From positions 11,529,303 to 11,593,302 of the forward strand of contig CM022948.1 in NCBI GenBank assembly GCA_012931725.1: 64,000 bases of DNA, read 5' to 3'. Within the stretch, counting starts at the first letter, position 1, and every line of letters starts with the position of its first letter. The DNA comes from Litsea cubeba. Taxonomy: Eukaryota > Streptophyta > Magnoliopsida > Laurales > Lauraceae. Below the pieces are notes generated by a model. It was not told where the DNA came from. It worked only from the letters and a program-made list of their open reading frames with translations, and ran no database searches. Shown here one piece after another: positions 42,276 to 54,479 of this stretch. Position numbers and translations under genes: made by a program.

Positions 42276-43131
42276 TGTGTGGGGTGATATTAAAGGTACC
42301 AGGATTACGTTAACTTCGACGATAAGCTGCTAGTTAGGTGCGCCGACGTGCCGCCCAAGCACACCTCGACAGTAGGATCAAAACCTTGGCCGAGACCAGA
42401 CCGACTTCGGCTATGTTCTGACCTCAGCTATCCACTCGACCTCGGCCAAGGAAGTCGGGTTGTCAATCGAGTTAAATACTATGGACTCCTCCTTACTTCC
42501 GCTACGTCATCAGACACGTAGCTGAATACGGGCACGTGCCAATGAGACAGATGAGCCACCCCAGTCGTCCACAATCTTCTCCAGATCGCTGACAAGGCGG
42601 CATCCGGCGGCTGTAGCCAAATCAGGTCAGAGCCCGAGGATGGATCCGATGGGACCTCAACCGCCAATGACTCTAGACATGATCAGGCCCAACATGATAT
42701 GCATTTAATGCGATGTGGGCTGATCGGACTTGCAATAAATGCATTGTGGGCTATGATGGATCCTCATTTATTACCTTGTGGGCTAATGGGATCATTCCTA
42801 TCAAATCTATAAGCCCACTCCAGGATATCAGGTAAAATCCTCTATAAATATGAGGACGTTCCGAGACAAAGGTATGCACACACATCCTCTCTTGAGTCGT
42901 TACTCTATCTCTCTTCTCCTTCAACCTCTGTTCTAACTTAGGCATCGGAGAGCCTTGCGTCGCTCAAGCCAGGGTCAGGCCAAGGTATGCACACACATCC
43001 GCTCAGGCCAGGGTCCTCTGACTGTTTGTTCCTCCCCTTTCAGGCTTCGAGGCAGCTAACCTCTATCAGATTTTTGGATAAGTCCGATTAGGCACCCTCT
43101 AATCTTGTGAGTTACATTTTTTGTACTTACA
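42276..43131 (+). repeat. 5' LTR of the Tat-like gypsy element
   Basis: Starts TGTGTGGGGTGATATT, ends GTACTTACA. A TATA-like TATAAATA is at 42843-42850. It contains a short duplication (GGTATGCACACACATCC twice, near 42870 and 42982) absent from the 3' LTR. Confidence 0.9.
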
Positions 43132-43151
43132 ATTGGCGCCGTCTGTGAGAA
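43132..43151 (+). other. Primer-binding site region of the gypsy element
   Basis: ATTGGCGCCGTCTGTGAGAA directly follows the LTR end. TGGCGCC-type sites are common in plant gypsy elements; I do not assign the tRNA. Confidence 0.7.
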
Positions 43152-43634
43152 AGTATTAATCCAATCTTCCCAAGTAACATGCCTCTGAAAGCTAGGAAAG
43201 GCGGCGAATCTTCTAGAGCAATGCTCCAGCTGTCGCCAACCCCAGGTCCGTCGCCAGTCGCTCCTCCCCAGAGATAATCTGAGGCGAGGACTAGTGCAGC
43301 TACGGTTGAGGAGCGCCCTAACGCACACCTCCTCGTCCATGTCCCATTCCGAGAATGGGTCGAGGATTCGTCCTCGGGGGAGGAGACCGTGCCCCCCAGG
43401 CGAGATGAACAGCGAGAGGAGCGCCCTTAAAGAGACAGATCCGTAGAAGTCAGCAAGTCCCAAAATTCGCGTCATCTCAATGGCAGCGGGGATGTCACTG
43501 CTCAAAACATCCTCATCCAAGAGCAAGAAAGGTTAATCTGTCAGCTCCAGCAGTAGCTGAGAGCCCAGGGAGCGACCTCGTGAAGGCAACCTTCAGGATG
43601 CCAGGGCAAGAGGAAGGCAACTCAGAGCAGGCTG

Positions 43635-44890
43635 ATGGCCTCCTCTCACGAGGATCTGATAACTTACCTGCAAGAAAAGCGCAACCGAGCCCACGATGAA
43701 GGTTCGAGCAATAGTCGAAGCCATCACGGCCGAGACAGTCTCGCTCGAAGCCATCACAGTCTAAGTCACTCGAAGAGAAAGTCAGAGACCCTGTCACTAG
43801 AGAAGGACGACAAACAAGAATGGCTCCACAGGCGCATCAAGCTATTGGTCCAGCGCAACTTAGAGATGGCCGGACTCACCCGAGATTAGCAGGATGTCTG
43901 TGGCCCCACCGATCTTGGCGTTTCCCCATTCACTCGAGAGATCAAAGACTCCTCCCTGCCCAAGAAGTTCTCCGTTCTGAGATTTGTCCTCTACGACGGG
44001 TATCAGACCCTGCCGCTCACCTCCGGCACTTCTCCCAGAGGATGTCTATTTGGGGAGATGATGGGCACCTGAACTGTAAAATCTTTTCTTCCAGTTTGGG
44101 TGACCTCCCTCTGAAATGGTTCGGCACTCTCCTAGAGAGATCCGTCTCGAGCTGGAGGAAGCTTCAACTCTCATTCCTGAAGAAATCTCAAGCTTACAGT
44201 GTCGTTCATAAGACCGATGCTGATATATTGGCCCTGAAGATGAAGCAGAGCGAGAATATCACCCAGTTCGCCAAGCGATTCTGGATAAAGTACAGTCAGA
44301 TCGAGGGTTCCAAAGATGAAGTGGCGATCTTTGCCTTCCAGAACGCCCTGTTACCAGGTAATGAGCTTAGAAAAGACTTGGCCGGGGATCTTGTAGCCTC
44401 CGTGCCGGCGTTGATGTCCCGGGTGAAACGATACATTGCCCAGGAAGAAGATGATATTTGGGCTCGAGAAAGCCACGGCATAGGGCGCAAGGACAAGGGC
44501 GATCAGCCTCGCAAGGACAAGAAGCCATTCAGGAAAAAGAAGCCGAACCAAGCTTGGATTTCGGCCACCTCAGCAAAAACCCCGGCATCCAAATCCGGAG
44601 ATAGTAGGAAGACCGGACCTCCTTCTGATTCCTACCAAGCCGTGAATACCATCTTCAAGGAGCCGATCCATCAGATCATGAATAAAATCAAGAAGCACCC
44701 ATACTTCAGCTAGCCTCAACCTACGCAGGGTGATCCCTCCTCCTGAGACCAGAGCAGGTTTTGTGCCTACCACAAGCAAAATGGGCACAAAACCAACGAG
44801 TGTAGAATCCTGAAGTCACACCTGGAAAAACTCGCCAAGGAAGGCCACCTAAAGAATTACATCAAAGCGGGAGATACTGGCAGCAGCTGA
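43635..44890 (+). pseudogene. gag of the Tat-like gypsy element, frameshifted
   Basis: PFTREIKDSSLPKKF and FVLYDG (~43920-44000) lie in one frame, then GDDGHLNCKIFSSSLGDLPL and KWFGTLLERSVSSWRKL in the next, as in gypsy capsid domains. A basic linker (RKDKGDQPRKDKKPFRKKK) follows. Near 44757-44870 the segment FCAYHKQNGHKTNECRIL looks like a single knuckle of the Tat type. A stop at ~44711 splits the C-terminal part. Confidence 0.8.
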
Positions 44891-45043
44891 AATCATCAAA
44901 GCGGCGACAAGGATCCAGACAGTGATGGATCAGAAAAAGTCATCAATGTTATCCACCTAGCACCCTCTGCACCTTCCGTTTCCCAAAAGAGCAATGCTCA
45001 GGCTCGTGCCGAGGCTAGGCGGGCCTCTCATGGAAAGGAAATA

Positions 45044-45517
45044 ATGAGAGCCGAGCTCGGACCAGCACCAAAGAAAGCACGGCTCGAGCACCCTACGATC
45101 TGTTTTTCGGAAAAGGAACTTGGAGGAGTCCAGCTCCCCCATAACGATCCACTCCTGCTCACATTGAAGCTGCGGGACTTCACAGTCAAGAGGATCCTCA
45201 TCGATTACGGTAGCTCATCCGAAATCCTCTATTTCGGCTGTTTCAAAAAGATGGGTCTCTCAGAAGCAGACTTGAAAGAGGCCCGTACTCCTTTGATAGG
45301 ATTCAGCGCTAAGCCGATATACCCCAAAGGGAAGGTAACTCTGGAAACCCGGGTAGGCGGGGCCTCCGTGATGACCGACTTTCTCGTGGTAGACGCTCCT
45401 TCTCCCTATAATGCTATTATGGGCAGAACCTGGCTCCACAATATACAGGCTATCCATCCACTCTTCACCAAAAGCTCAAATTCTTTATGGAGAACGAAGA
45501 AGGCAGTGCGGATGTGA
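45044..45517 (+). pseudogene. Retropepsin domain of the Tat-like gypsy element
   Basis: RILIDYGSSSEILYFGCFKK holds the active site in the usual place (D-T/N-G-S-S becomes D-Y-G-S-S). It is followed by GFSAKPIYPKGKVTLETRVG and the DAPSPYNAIMGRTWLH flap-side motif typical of plant gypsy proteases. Confidence 0.8.
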
Positions 45518-45765
45518 TCACCGTGGAAGGGGACCAGCAGATGGCCAGACAGTGCATGATGGCTGTGGTTCCTGGAGAAAAGGAGCTGGGACAGGTACAT
45601 GTGGCAGAACTCTAGAGGGAACTTGACGAGATCAGCCGAAACCCAGAAAAGAATAGCATTGAAGACCTAGCCGAGACCAAGATCGATTCGCTCGACCCGG
45701 ACAGGTTCTTCCTGCTCGGCAGCCAGCTTACGGATCCCGAAAGGACCGAGCTCTCTAGATTCTTA

Positions 45766-46752
45766 ATGCAAAACATAGATGTGTTCGCCTGGACTCCGAG
45801 CAAAATGCCTGGTATCGACCCCGAGGTCATGTGTCACAAACTGAACGTGGATCCTAAACACAGACCCATGATGCAAAAAGCCCGTAGATCAGGTTTGCCA
45901 CAGACAGAAGCCGAGGCCGAAAAGGTCGACAGGTTGTTGGAAGCCGAAGCGATCAGAGAGGTCCAGTACCCGGTCTGGTTAGCCAATACGGTGGTTGTCA
46001 AGAAGAAGACCAGCAAGTGGAGAGTGTGCGTCGATTTCACCGACCTCAATAAAGCTTGCCCAAAGGATAGCTTCCCGCTCCCGAAGATCGATCAGATGAT
46101 CGACGCCACCGCTGGCCACGACAGGATGAGTTTTCGCGATGCCTATCGAAGTTACCACCAGATCCCAATGTTTGAGGTAGACGAGGAGAAAAATGCGTGG
46201 CACTTATTGTTACAAAGTAATGCCCTTTGGATTGAAGAAAGCAGGGGCGACCTACCAACGGCTCGTCACCAAGATGTTCAAGCTTAGCTCAGCAAGACTG
46301 TCAAAGTTTATATTAACGACATGGTCGTCAAATCTAAACAGTCTCATGACCATCTAGCAGACTTGGCTCAAGTTTTCGAGATACTCAGGGAGTTCAAGCT
46401 CAAGTTGAACGCCTCCAAATGCGCCTTCGGCGTCGCTTCCGGCAAATTCCTCGGGAGCTTAGTTACACGGAGAGGAATAGAGGCCAATCTAGATCAGATC
46501 ACGGCGATCTTGGGAGTCCAGAGCCCAACAACCACAAAGGAAGTTCAAAAGCTGACCGGCATGGCCACCGCGCTCAATCGGTTCATCCGCAGATCGTCAG
46601 ATAAGTGCAGGCCTTTCTTTCAGCTTTTAAGGAAAAACCTTAAATTTCAATGGACCCCTAAGTGCGACGAAGCACTACAGGCACTCAAAACCTATCTCTC
46701 TTCACCACCCTTGCTCTCTATTCCAACCCAAGAAGAAATATTGTACTTGTAA
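45766..46752 (+). pseudogene. Reverse transcriptase of the Tat-like gypsy element, broken
   Basis: The frame includes WLANTVVVKKKTSKWRVCVD, FTDLNKACPKDSFPLPKID and RDAYRSYHQIPM. A frame break occurs near 46220. The catalytic box is YINDM at 46309-46323 where YxDDM is expected, so the first catalytic Asp is Asn. The thumb/connection follows: GKFLGSLVTRRGIEANLDQI and KEVQKLTGMATALNRFIRR. Confidence 0.88.
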
Positions 46753-46859
46753 CTGGCAGTCTCGGATCATGCGGTGAGCTCTGTCCCCGTCAAAGAGGAA
46801 GATACTGCAAAATCAAATCTATTACATGAGCAATATCCTCCTTGATGCCGAGACCAGAT

Positions 46860-47713
46860 ATCTTTTACTCGTGAAGCTGGCGTTGGCACTCGTTAGTGCC
46901 TGTCGTAAGCTCTCTCATTACTTCCAGTCTCATACTATTGTGGTTGTTACGGAGCACCCACTCCGGTCTATTTAAAAAAAAAACTGACTTTTCAGGCAGA
47001 ATCTTGAAGTGGGTGGTCGAACTGGGACAATATGATATCCAATATCAACTCAGAACTGCAATCAAGGCCCAGATTTTGGCGGATTTCATTGTCGAGTTCG
47101 TCTCTCCGAGTTCGGCACCAACCCAGCCTGACACCAAACTTGGGGGCAGAGCCAAGCCCTTGACTCCGTATGGAAAGTCTTCGTCAATGGCTCATCTACT
47201 TCCAAGAGAGCTGGTGCCGGCGTGGTCCTCCAATCGCCAGAAGGACTGGTCATAGAATAAGCTCTGACCCTGGACTTCAAAGCGACGAACAACAAAGCTG
47301 AGTAGGAGGCCCTAATAGCTGGACTAAACAGTGCCAAAATCCTCAGAGCCCAACAACTAGTGGTTTTCAGTGACTCACAATTGGTGACAACCCAACTAAC
47401 TGGGGACTACCAGGCCCGGGACGACAGGTTGGCGGCTTATCTAGCCCTCACAAAGAAACTCCTCACTCAGTTCCAGGCAGCCGAAGTCAGGCAGATCGCC
47501 AGGGATGCCAACTCGCATGCCGATGCCCTTGCAAACCTGGCCTCCACTGTCGAAGCAGGAAAGAGAAGAACTGTTGATATTGGGTCATTGCCAAGATCAA
47601 GCTTAGAGCTCCATCCATCCCGGCTGATTTTATGCCTTGATCTCGGCCCTAGCTGGATGGACCCAATCACTTCCTACCTCAAAGATGATCGGCTCCCCGA
47701 AGATAAAAAATGA
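46860..47713 (+). pseudogene. RNase H region of the Tat-like gypsy element
   Basis: The connection domain (TDFSGRILKWVVELGQYDI) leads to WKVFVNGSSTSKRAGAG (Asn where catalytic Asp is expected) and VFSDSQLVTTQLTGDYQARD. ANSHADALANLAS ends the domain. Two in-frame stops lie near 47258 and 47303. The style matches the second (archaeal-like) RNase H known from Tat elements. Confidence 0.78.
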
Positions 47714-48900
47714 GGCCCACTGGATCAGGCTCAATGCAACCCGATTCTGGCTGTCCCCCGAAGGCAAGCTCTACAGGAAATCTTTCACCGGCTCCTACCT
47801 CCAATGCGTTCATCCGAGCAAGGTTGATGATTTTCTATATGAGATTCACGAAGGGATTTGTGGAAGCCATATCGGAGGACGATTACTGGCATATCGAGCT
47901 ATCAGTCAGGGTTACTAGTGGCCGTACATGCAGAAGGACGCGCAGCTATACACTAGGAAATGCAAGAAGTGCCAGAGGTTCTCTCATTCCCTACATCAGC
48001 CAGCCCAGGACTTGAGCCCCCTCTCCAGCCCATGGCCATTTGCCCAATGGGGGCTGGACATGATGGGACCTCTCCACCGGGCTCCAGGGAACAAGAGATG
48101 GTTGATAGTTGCTACTGATTATTTCACCAAGTGGATTGAAGGAGAGCCGCTGTCTTCCATCACCGAAAGGGATTCAAAGAATTTCGTATGGAAGAATATT
48201 ATTACAAGGTTTGGCATCCCTAGAACTTTGATCTCAGACAACGAAACTCAATTCGACTCCAATCTTTTCAAAAGCTTCTGTCAAAAGCATGGCATCAGAA
48301 ACAGCTACTCCACCCCACATACCCACAGAGCAATGGTCAGGCTGAAATTTCTATCAAAGTATTGCTTGATGGACCGAAAAAGCGGCTTGACCGGGCAAAA
48401 GGAAGATGGGTAGAGGAGCTCCCTAGCGTCCTATGGGTGTACTGGACAACCCCGAGGCGTTCCACCTCGGCAACACTGTTCTCCCTAGCCTATGGGATGG
48501 AAGCAGTCATTCCCCTTGAGATTGGCCTCCCAACCCTCAGATCAGAACTTGTTGATCAAGGCCGAAATGAGATGAACCTGGCCATGGAACTAGAATTGAC
48601 TGACGAGCGCAGAGAAACAGCAGCCATACGACTGGCCGACTACTAGCAACGGATAGCCAAAGGGTACAACAAGCGAGTCAGGGGGAGAAGGTTCTCGGTG
48701 GGAGAACTAGTCCTGAAGAAGACACTCTCGGCTGACAGGAATCCAAACGAGGGAAAACTAGCTCCGAATTGGCACGGCCCGTTCAGAGTAATTTCACAAG
48801 CGGGGCAATCGTCATATAAACTGGAGGACATAGACGGCAAGCAGTTGCCGCGACCGTGGAATGTAACCCACCTCCAAGAAGTTCTTTTTCTAGATTTGTA
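47700..48900 (+). pseudogene. Integrase of the Tat-like gypsy element
   Basis: The N-terminal zinc region (HEGICGSHIGG ... KCKKCQ) has an in-frame TAG at ~47918. The core has WGLDMMGP, LISDNETQFDS and, after a frame change near 48330, GQAEISIK, giving the D, D and E positions. The C-terminal domain includes GELVLKKTLSADRN and NWHGPFRV, ending at TAA 48899. Confidence 0.85.
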
Positions 48901-48989
48901 AATCTAAGTTCCATGATCAATAAAAGCGTCCTTCATTCGGTCAAGTTAAGTCGTCAAATTGTGAAATTCGGCAGCAGCAAAGACCACTG

Positions 48990-49560
48990 AGATTGACCTC
49001 GGTTTCATACACCCAGTCGCTCTCAAAACTCGGGTTCATACACCCTGAGACTGACCTCGGGTTCATACACCCAGGCTTCTAAAAATTTAGGTTCATGCAC
49101 TCAGGGACTGACTTCGGGGTCATACACCCAGTCGCTCTCAATACTCGGGTTCATACACCTTGAGACTGACCTCGGGTTCATACACCCAGGGTTCTCAAAA
49201 TTTTGGGTTCACGCACCCAGGGACTGACTTTGGGGTCATACACCCAGTCGCTCTCAAAACTCGGGCTCATACACCCTGAGACTGACCTCGGGTTCATACA
49301 TCCAGGCTTCACAAAATCTTGGATTCACGCACCTAGGGGCTGACTTCGGGGTCATACACCCAGTCGCTCTCAAGACTCGGGTTCATACACCATGAGACTA
49401 ACCTCGAGTTCATACACCCAGGCTTCTCAAAATTTTGGGTTCACGCACCCAGGGACTGACTTCGGGGTCATACACCTAGTCGCTCTCAAAACTCGGGTTC
49501 ATATACCCTGAAACCAGGGTCCACACGCCCAGGTTCCTCGAAATTTCGGCTTCATACACC
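48990..49560 (+). repeat. ~116-bp tandem repeat between integrase and antisense gene
   Basis: Five units, marked by CAGTCGCTCTCAA at 49014, 49129, 49245, 49361 and 49477 (spacing 115-116 bp). Each holds three shorter CTCGGGTTCATACACCC-like sub-units, suggesting an older ~38-bp repeat. No open frame. Confidence 0.88.
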
Positions 49561-50813
49561 TAGTCCCTCGGATTTACTTCGGTGAATAGCAGCCTAGAAT
49601 GGATTCATCTCGGCCAAGAGAGATGCCAAAAAAAAATGGGGGGAGAAAGGAGACAGAGAGCAACTCCACTTACATCCATGGAAATCCCATTTGTATTGAT
49701 TAGAATATCTTCATTACAATAGAGAATTTCATTACATGGGTTACAGAAAAGCAACAAAAAGTACAGTAAGGAGGATCACAGTCCTCTAAAAATAAAAAAA
49801 AAACAAGAAAGCATGAAGGCACTACCCTTCATCGGCCCTCGACGCCGGAGCTCTACAATACCCTTTGGTCAGTGAGACCAAAATTTGCAAACAAGCTCCC
49901 GAATCGCCGCAAAAGCTTGGATCTCCATAGGACCCCACAGGACCCTATGGTTGGTCAGACCAAGTACGCAACCAACTCCCAGCCGCATCGACAGGAGTTG
50001 ACCTCCACGCAGCCGCATGGGCAGGAGTTGATTAAAGACCCGCATTCAGAGAACGCGTGGTCCATGGCGACCAGATTCAGAGAGCGCGTGGTCCACGATG
50101 GCCAGTCACGACCATTCCGGGAGTTGTTTTCAGTCGCAAAAGACTCACACAGAGCAAGGGTTCTTAAAGAACTCCTGAGGGATAAAACCACCAGAGTATC
50201 TGGCAGGGGCGAGCAGATCTCCATGACTATGAGGAACGTAAGGGGCCACTGATGTGGGTCTTTCTTCCTTGACCGACTCATCTCCCCTACTCAAGACACT
50301 GGTGAGCGCGAAGCAGAGGGGAACCTCTATTTATAGGGGGAGGAAGGCTCAGGTTCCAAGGTCTTATTTATGAGGTGTGGTCTCCCACGCCTCGCGTATA
50401 ACGCACGACACCTCTGAATTGACCGGCCGATCGGATGGCGACAGGTGGAGTCATCCACCCATTTTCCGCATCGATCATGCTGCTGTACTTAGTACTATTT
50501 ATGAGCCTTGGAATCCAGGATATCAGGACAGATAACAATGGAAACCGCAGGCACCCTCGTTCCAACTTAAGCAATCGCCCTACCACAAGCCATCGATATT
50601 TTGCCGACCCAAGACACAACCAAAACAAGAACAAGAACAGGTGGAAAGAGGAACAAGTGTGAAAGGAACAAAGAGCCGATTTTATTAACTTGTTTTTCAT
50701 ATACAGGGTGGAAAGTTACAATTTGAAAGCAGGAAATACAATCAGAAAGTACTAAAAAAACTATAAGAAAAAGGCTTCGGCATACGTCGCCCCCGGAGGC
50801 TAGAGCAATGTCC

Positions 50814-53153
50814 TCATTGGTTCTCCGAAAGACCGACCGTCTCGGCAACAGGCACGGTCTTTTTTGGCTCTTTGGCAATCAGCTCGGTCGTCTCCGAGAC
50901 ATCCACGGGAGGAAGAGATGGAGCACCGTCCAGAGGAGCATCAGCAACAGGCGTTTCGACTCGGAGACTCTCAGGGAAGGGGGCAGGGCTCGGTTCTGAT
51001 TTCGGGCCTGAATACTTCAGAAGGTTCTGATAGACCGGATAATCTTCAGGAACCCCCACCTCTTTCAATGTAGCCCGGCATCCTTCCTCAAACATGATAG
51101 AGCTTATCTCCACCACCTGTCTTTCGTAGTCCTCCGTCGCCCGATCGACTCCCTTTTGGAAAGCAGCATGGACTTCAGCCCGCAGCGAAGACTTGAGGTC
51201 GGCATTCTCTTTCAGTGACCGCTCCAGCTCGACCTTCTGTCTCGCCAGTTCGGCTGCCGATTCGACCCTTTGCTTCTCCAGCTCAGCCTCCAGCTCCAAC
51301 ACCCTCTTTGTCTTCAATCGGATCTCCCCTTTTTGCTCATGAGTCTTGGCCGTTAGGTCGGTGATGTTAGTTAGCACCACCTCCATCTCTACATTCAGCT
51401 CGGCGTTACTCCTCTTCAAACCGGTCAGCCTACTTTGGCAATCTGCCAAGTCCTTCCTGAGCCTCTCCCTCTCGGATTCAAGTTGTGAGACTCTGGAGAC
51501 ATTCTTGTCACTCCTCTCTATGACCAGCTGAAGCCTCTGAATATTCTGCAAAGGAAAGCGACATTAGATACGAACAGCCGAGGCAGAATTTGTCAAAATT
51601 ACCTGAGAAATACTTACTACAAGAGAGGCCTGAATCGCAGAGGCCAGCAGAGACTCATTGTCATATTTCGCGTGGTGCTCCATATCATGCGGGAGGGCGC
51701 AAGCCCTCGTGAGCACCCCGACGGCTAAGGACTTCCTGGCTACCCGGTCCTCCACGCTCAAGGGCCTTTCGGGCTGAGTCTCCAACCTTCGCCTCCATGG
51801 AGCCGGCACGAGTTGGCGGGATCCCGAGACCGATCGAGAGCTCTCCCCCGAAGGCCCACTGGTTTCGAGCCTCTTCTTGGACTTGGTCCGCCGATGCGTC
51901 CTTCTCAGGAGGAGCCCTCTCCCAAAGGACGTGCGCGGACCCTGTATCCTTTAGAACCCTTTGCGTCCCAGAGCCTCTCTCCGCCTTGGACCTTTTGCTC
52001 GACGGAGATCCATCACTTGCACCATCGGGAGAGTGTCGCCAGACTCCCACACTTGGGGTGACGATAAGAGCGGAAGAGACTGCGGCAACACCCGTACTCG
52101 AAGTTGCGTGGGTACTGGTGGAAGAAGACGCTGCTGAAGAAGACCGGCTCTTGAATCTGGCCGTCAGGTCTTTGGTTTTCAACGGGGGTAGATCTCCTTC
52201 CATCCCCTCTCCTTGGTCAGATGAATAAGCGTCTACGGCCCCTGTCAGGCTTATAGATCCCGAGCTGGCGGAGGTAGACGCCTCGGCACTAGATGCAATC
52301 CGGCTAGCAATAGGATCAGTCAGCGGAATACCCCCAACTGCGATAATTATGACGGAAGGTTCGCCTGTCTGCGGCTCGTCCCCCTGCGCTGTATCGACCC
52401 TTTTGTAGTGACCGCGGTACCTCGGCATGTAGCCTAACAGCTTCCAGGCTGACTTGTTCTCGTATCCGGTATATATTTCAACCTTTTTATGGCCGACAAC
52501 GTTCTTCTTCCAGCCGTCACGCTCCGCACGACGCAGCCTCTCTCGTAAATCTGCAAGACAAGGAAACACATCAGTTCGGCAATTCGAAGGATGAATTAAG
52601 TGAGTAAAATTAAGGGACGATATTTACTTGGGACGACCCCGAGGTGGCGCGGGACCATGTGCGTTCTATCCTCACCAGCGCCGAACTCCCAGTCCCCCGA
52701 GACTCAGAAGAGGTCGTCCTCAGCGTTCTTATTTGAATCTTCCAAGGCCGAAATGAAGCTCTTCCGGAGCTATTTCACCCGGAGGTAGTAGTTGCCTCCC
52801 CCTGCCTTACAGATGTCATATGCATCCTCGATGTCATGCACACCGATGTCAATCCCTAAAACCTCGTTTAGCTTGGCCATGCCCATAACGACCTTGTAGC
52901 CATTAGGCATCAACTGGCAGGGGGCAAGAGACCAAGTACTGAGGCAAGCCCTAAGCAAGGGGTGTAAGGGAAACCTAACCTCACCCTCGATTCCAGAAAT
53001 CAAGGAGAACGGCATCCAGCCGCCGGACAGACAATGCAGGGCGTGGTCGGAAGGAGTCGCCGGCCTAAGGCGGACCTCCTCCGGGATACTGTATGCCTCC
53101 CTGAATCTAGCTATACCCTCAGGGGTCTCTAACTGAAACTTGTGACCAGCCAT
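50814..53153 (-). pseudogene. Antisense gene of the Tat-like element (spliced, decayed)
   Basis: Starts MAGHKFQLETPEGIARFREA. Exon A (53153-52628) has EVRFPLHPLLRACLSTWSLA then PCQLMPNGYKVVMGM, the pattern of the plant 'putative gypsy type transposon' family (PF04195). A 77-nt intron (GTAAAT...TTGCAG, 52627-52551) leads to exon B (52550-51618), Ser-rich and low complexity. A 72-nt intron (GTAAGT...TTGCAG, 51617-51546) leads to exon C (51545-50814), a long coiled coil (ESERERLRKDLADCQSRL). Exon A has TAG at 52770-52772 and TGA at 52704-52706, each one base from a sense codon (CAG, TGG). Exon B has a frameshift near 51790. Function is unknown in all such elements. Confidence 0.78.
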
Positions 53154-53649
53154 TTCTACGATTTGGGGTTAAAAAGGGGAAGCGAGAAGAAACCCTAAAA
53201 GCGAAAAAACCCTAAAGAACCCAGACTCAAAAAAACTTACAGATGGACGAGTCAGAGATGAAGATCGATCTGGGCACCGATATCCTCAGCGTTACATAAT
53301 CGTCCTCGCCTCAGAATCTCTGGAAAGGTCTTATGAAAGTGGAGATAAAGAAGAAGATAAAGAAAATAAGGTAAGAGAAGACGCCCTTATTTATAAGAGG
53401 AAGAAGACCTTCCTTGGGCGCCGTTTAGAAGTTTGAAAAGGGGTCGCATCGCGAATTGCACCTGTCCCATCAATTTGACAGGACAACCGCTCATGGACCG
53501 ACACGTGTCACTGCCAGCCCGTTCCTCGTGATAACCAACGCGCAATATTAATTACCTCGAGGAGTCGGAACGACGCTAAATGATGATCAAACGTCCTCCC
53601 AGTGGATTCTCTTTATAGCTTCCGACCTCAAGAGGCTAGAGACCCTAAG

Positions 53650-53671
53650 AAGTCAGAAGCTAGGGGGCAAT
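53650..53671 (+). other. Polypurine tract before the 3' LTR
   Basis: GAAGTCAGAAGCTAGGGGGC followed by AAT directly precedes the 3' LTR start at 53672; the G-rich run is the expected plus-strand primer. Confidence 0.65.
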
Positions 53672-54479
53672 TGTGTGGGGTGATATTAAAAGTACCAGGA
53701 TTACGTTAACTTCAGCGATAAGCTGCTAGTTAGGCGCACCGATGTGCCGCCCAAGCACACCTCAGCAGTAGGATTAGAACCTTGGCCGAGACCAGACCGA
53801 CTTCGGCTATGTTCTGACCTCGGCTATCCACTCGACATCAGCCAAGGAAGTCGGGTTGTCAATCGAGTTGGACTCCTCCCTACTTCCGCTACGTCATCAG
53901 ACACGTAGCTGAATACGGGCACGTGCCAATGAGACAGATGGGCCACCCCAGCCGTCCACAATCTTCTCCAAATCGCTGACAAGGCGGCATCCAGCGGCTG
54001 TAGCCAAATCAGGGCAGAGCCCGAGGATGGATCCGATGGGACCTCAACCGCCAATGACTCTAAACATGATCAGGCCCAACATGACATGCATCTAATGCGA
54101 TGTGGGTTGATCGGACTGGCAATAAATGCATTGTGGGCTATGATGGATCCTCATTTATCACCTTGTGGGCTAATGGGATCATTCCTATCAAATCTATGGG
54201 CCCACTCCAGGATATCAAGTAAAATCCTCTATAAATATGAGGACGTTCCGAGACAAAGGTATGCACACACATCCTCTCTTGAGTCGTTACTCTGTCTCTC
54301 TTCTCCTTCAACCTCTGTTCTAACTTAGGCATCGGAGAGCCTTGCGCCACTCAAGCCAGGGTCCTCTGACCATTTGTTCCTCCCCTTTCAGGCTTCGATG
54401 CAGCTAACCTCTATCAGATTTTTGGATAAGTCCGATTAGGCACCCTCTAATCTTGTGAGTTATATTTTTTGCACTTACA
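53672..54479 (+). repeat. 3' LTR of the Tat-like gypsy element
   Basis: Starts TGTGTGGGGTGATATT, ends GCACTTACA; TATAAATA at 54230-54237. Collinear with the 5' LTR apart from indels. Confidence 0.9.

Larger units (their letters stand above)
42276..54479 (+). mobile_element. Tat-like Ty3-gypsy LTR retrotransposon, 12.2 kb, with antisense gene
   Basis: Two LTRs (42276-43131, 53672-54479) enclose gag, protease, RT, RNase H and integrase on the plus strand. These are followed by a tandem repeat array and a minus-strand gene. The flanking 5 bp are ACATG (42271-42275) and ACATA (54480-54484), a target duplication with one change. Long length, RNase H style and an antisense gene between integrase and the 3' LTR are features of the plant Tat lineage (compare Grande, Retand). 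Several stops and frameshifts make it non-autonomous. The LTRs differ by about a dozen bases in the first ~220 bp plus indels, so the insertion is not recent. Confidence 0.9.

Noticed and set aside
43056..43526. 156-codon minus-strand frame at the LTR/gag boundary
   Set aside because: It runs across the LTR end and primer-binding site, antisense to the gag leader, with no family motif.
51797..52600. Plus-strand frames of 60-143 codons opposite the antisense gene (51797-52228 and others)
   Set aside because: They are shadows of the minus-strand antisense gene, whose domain content and introns are more convincing.
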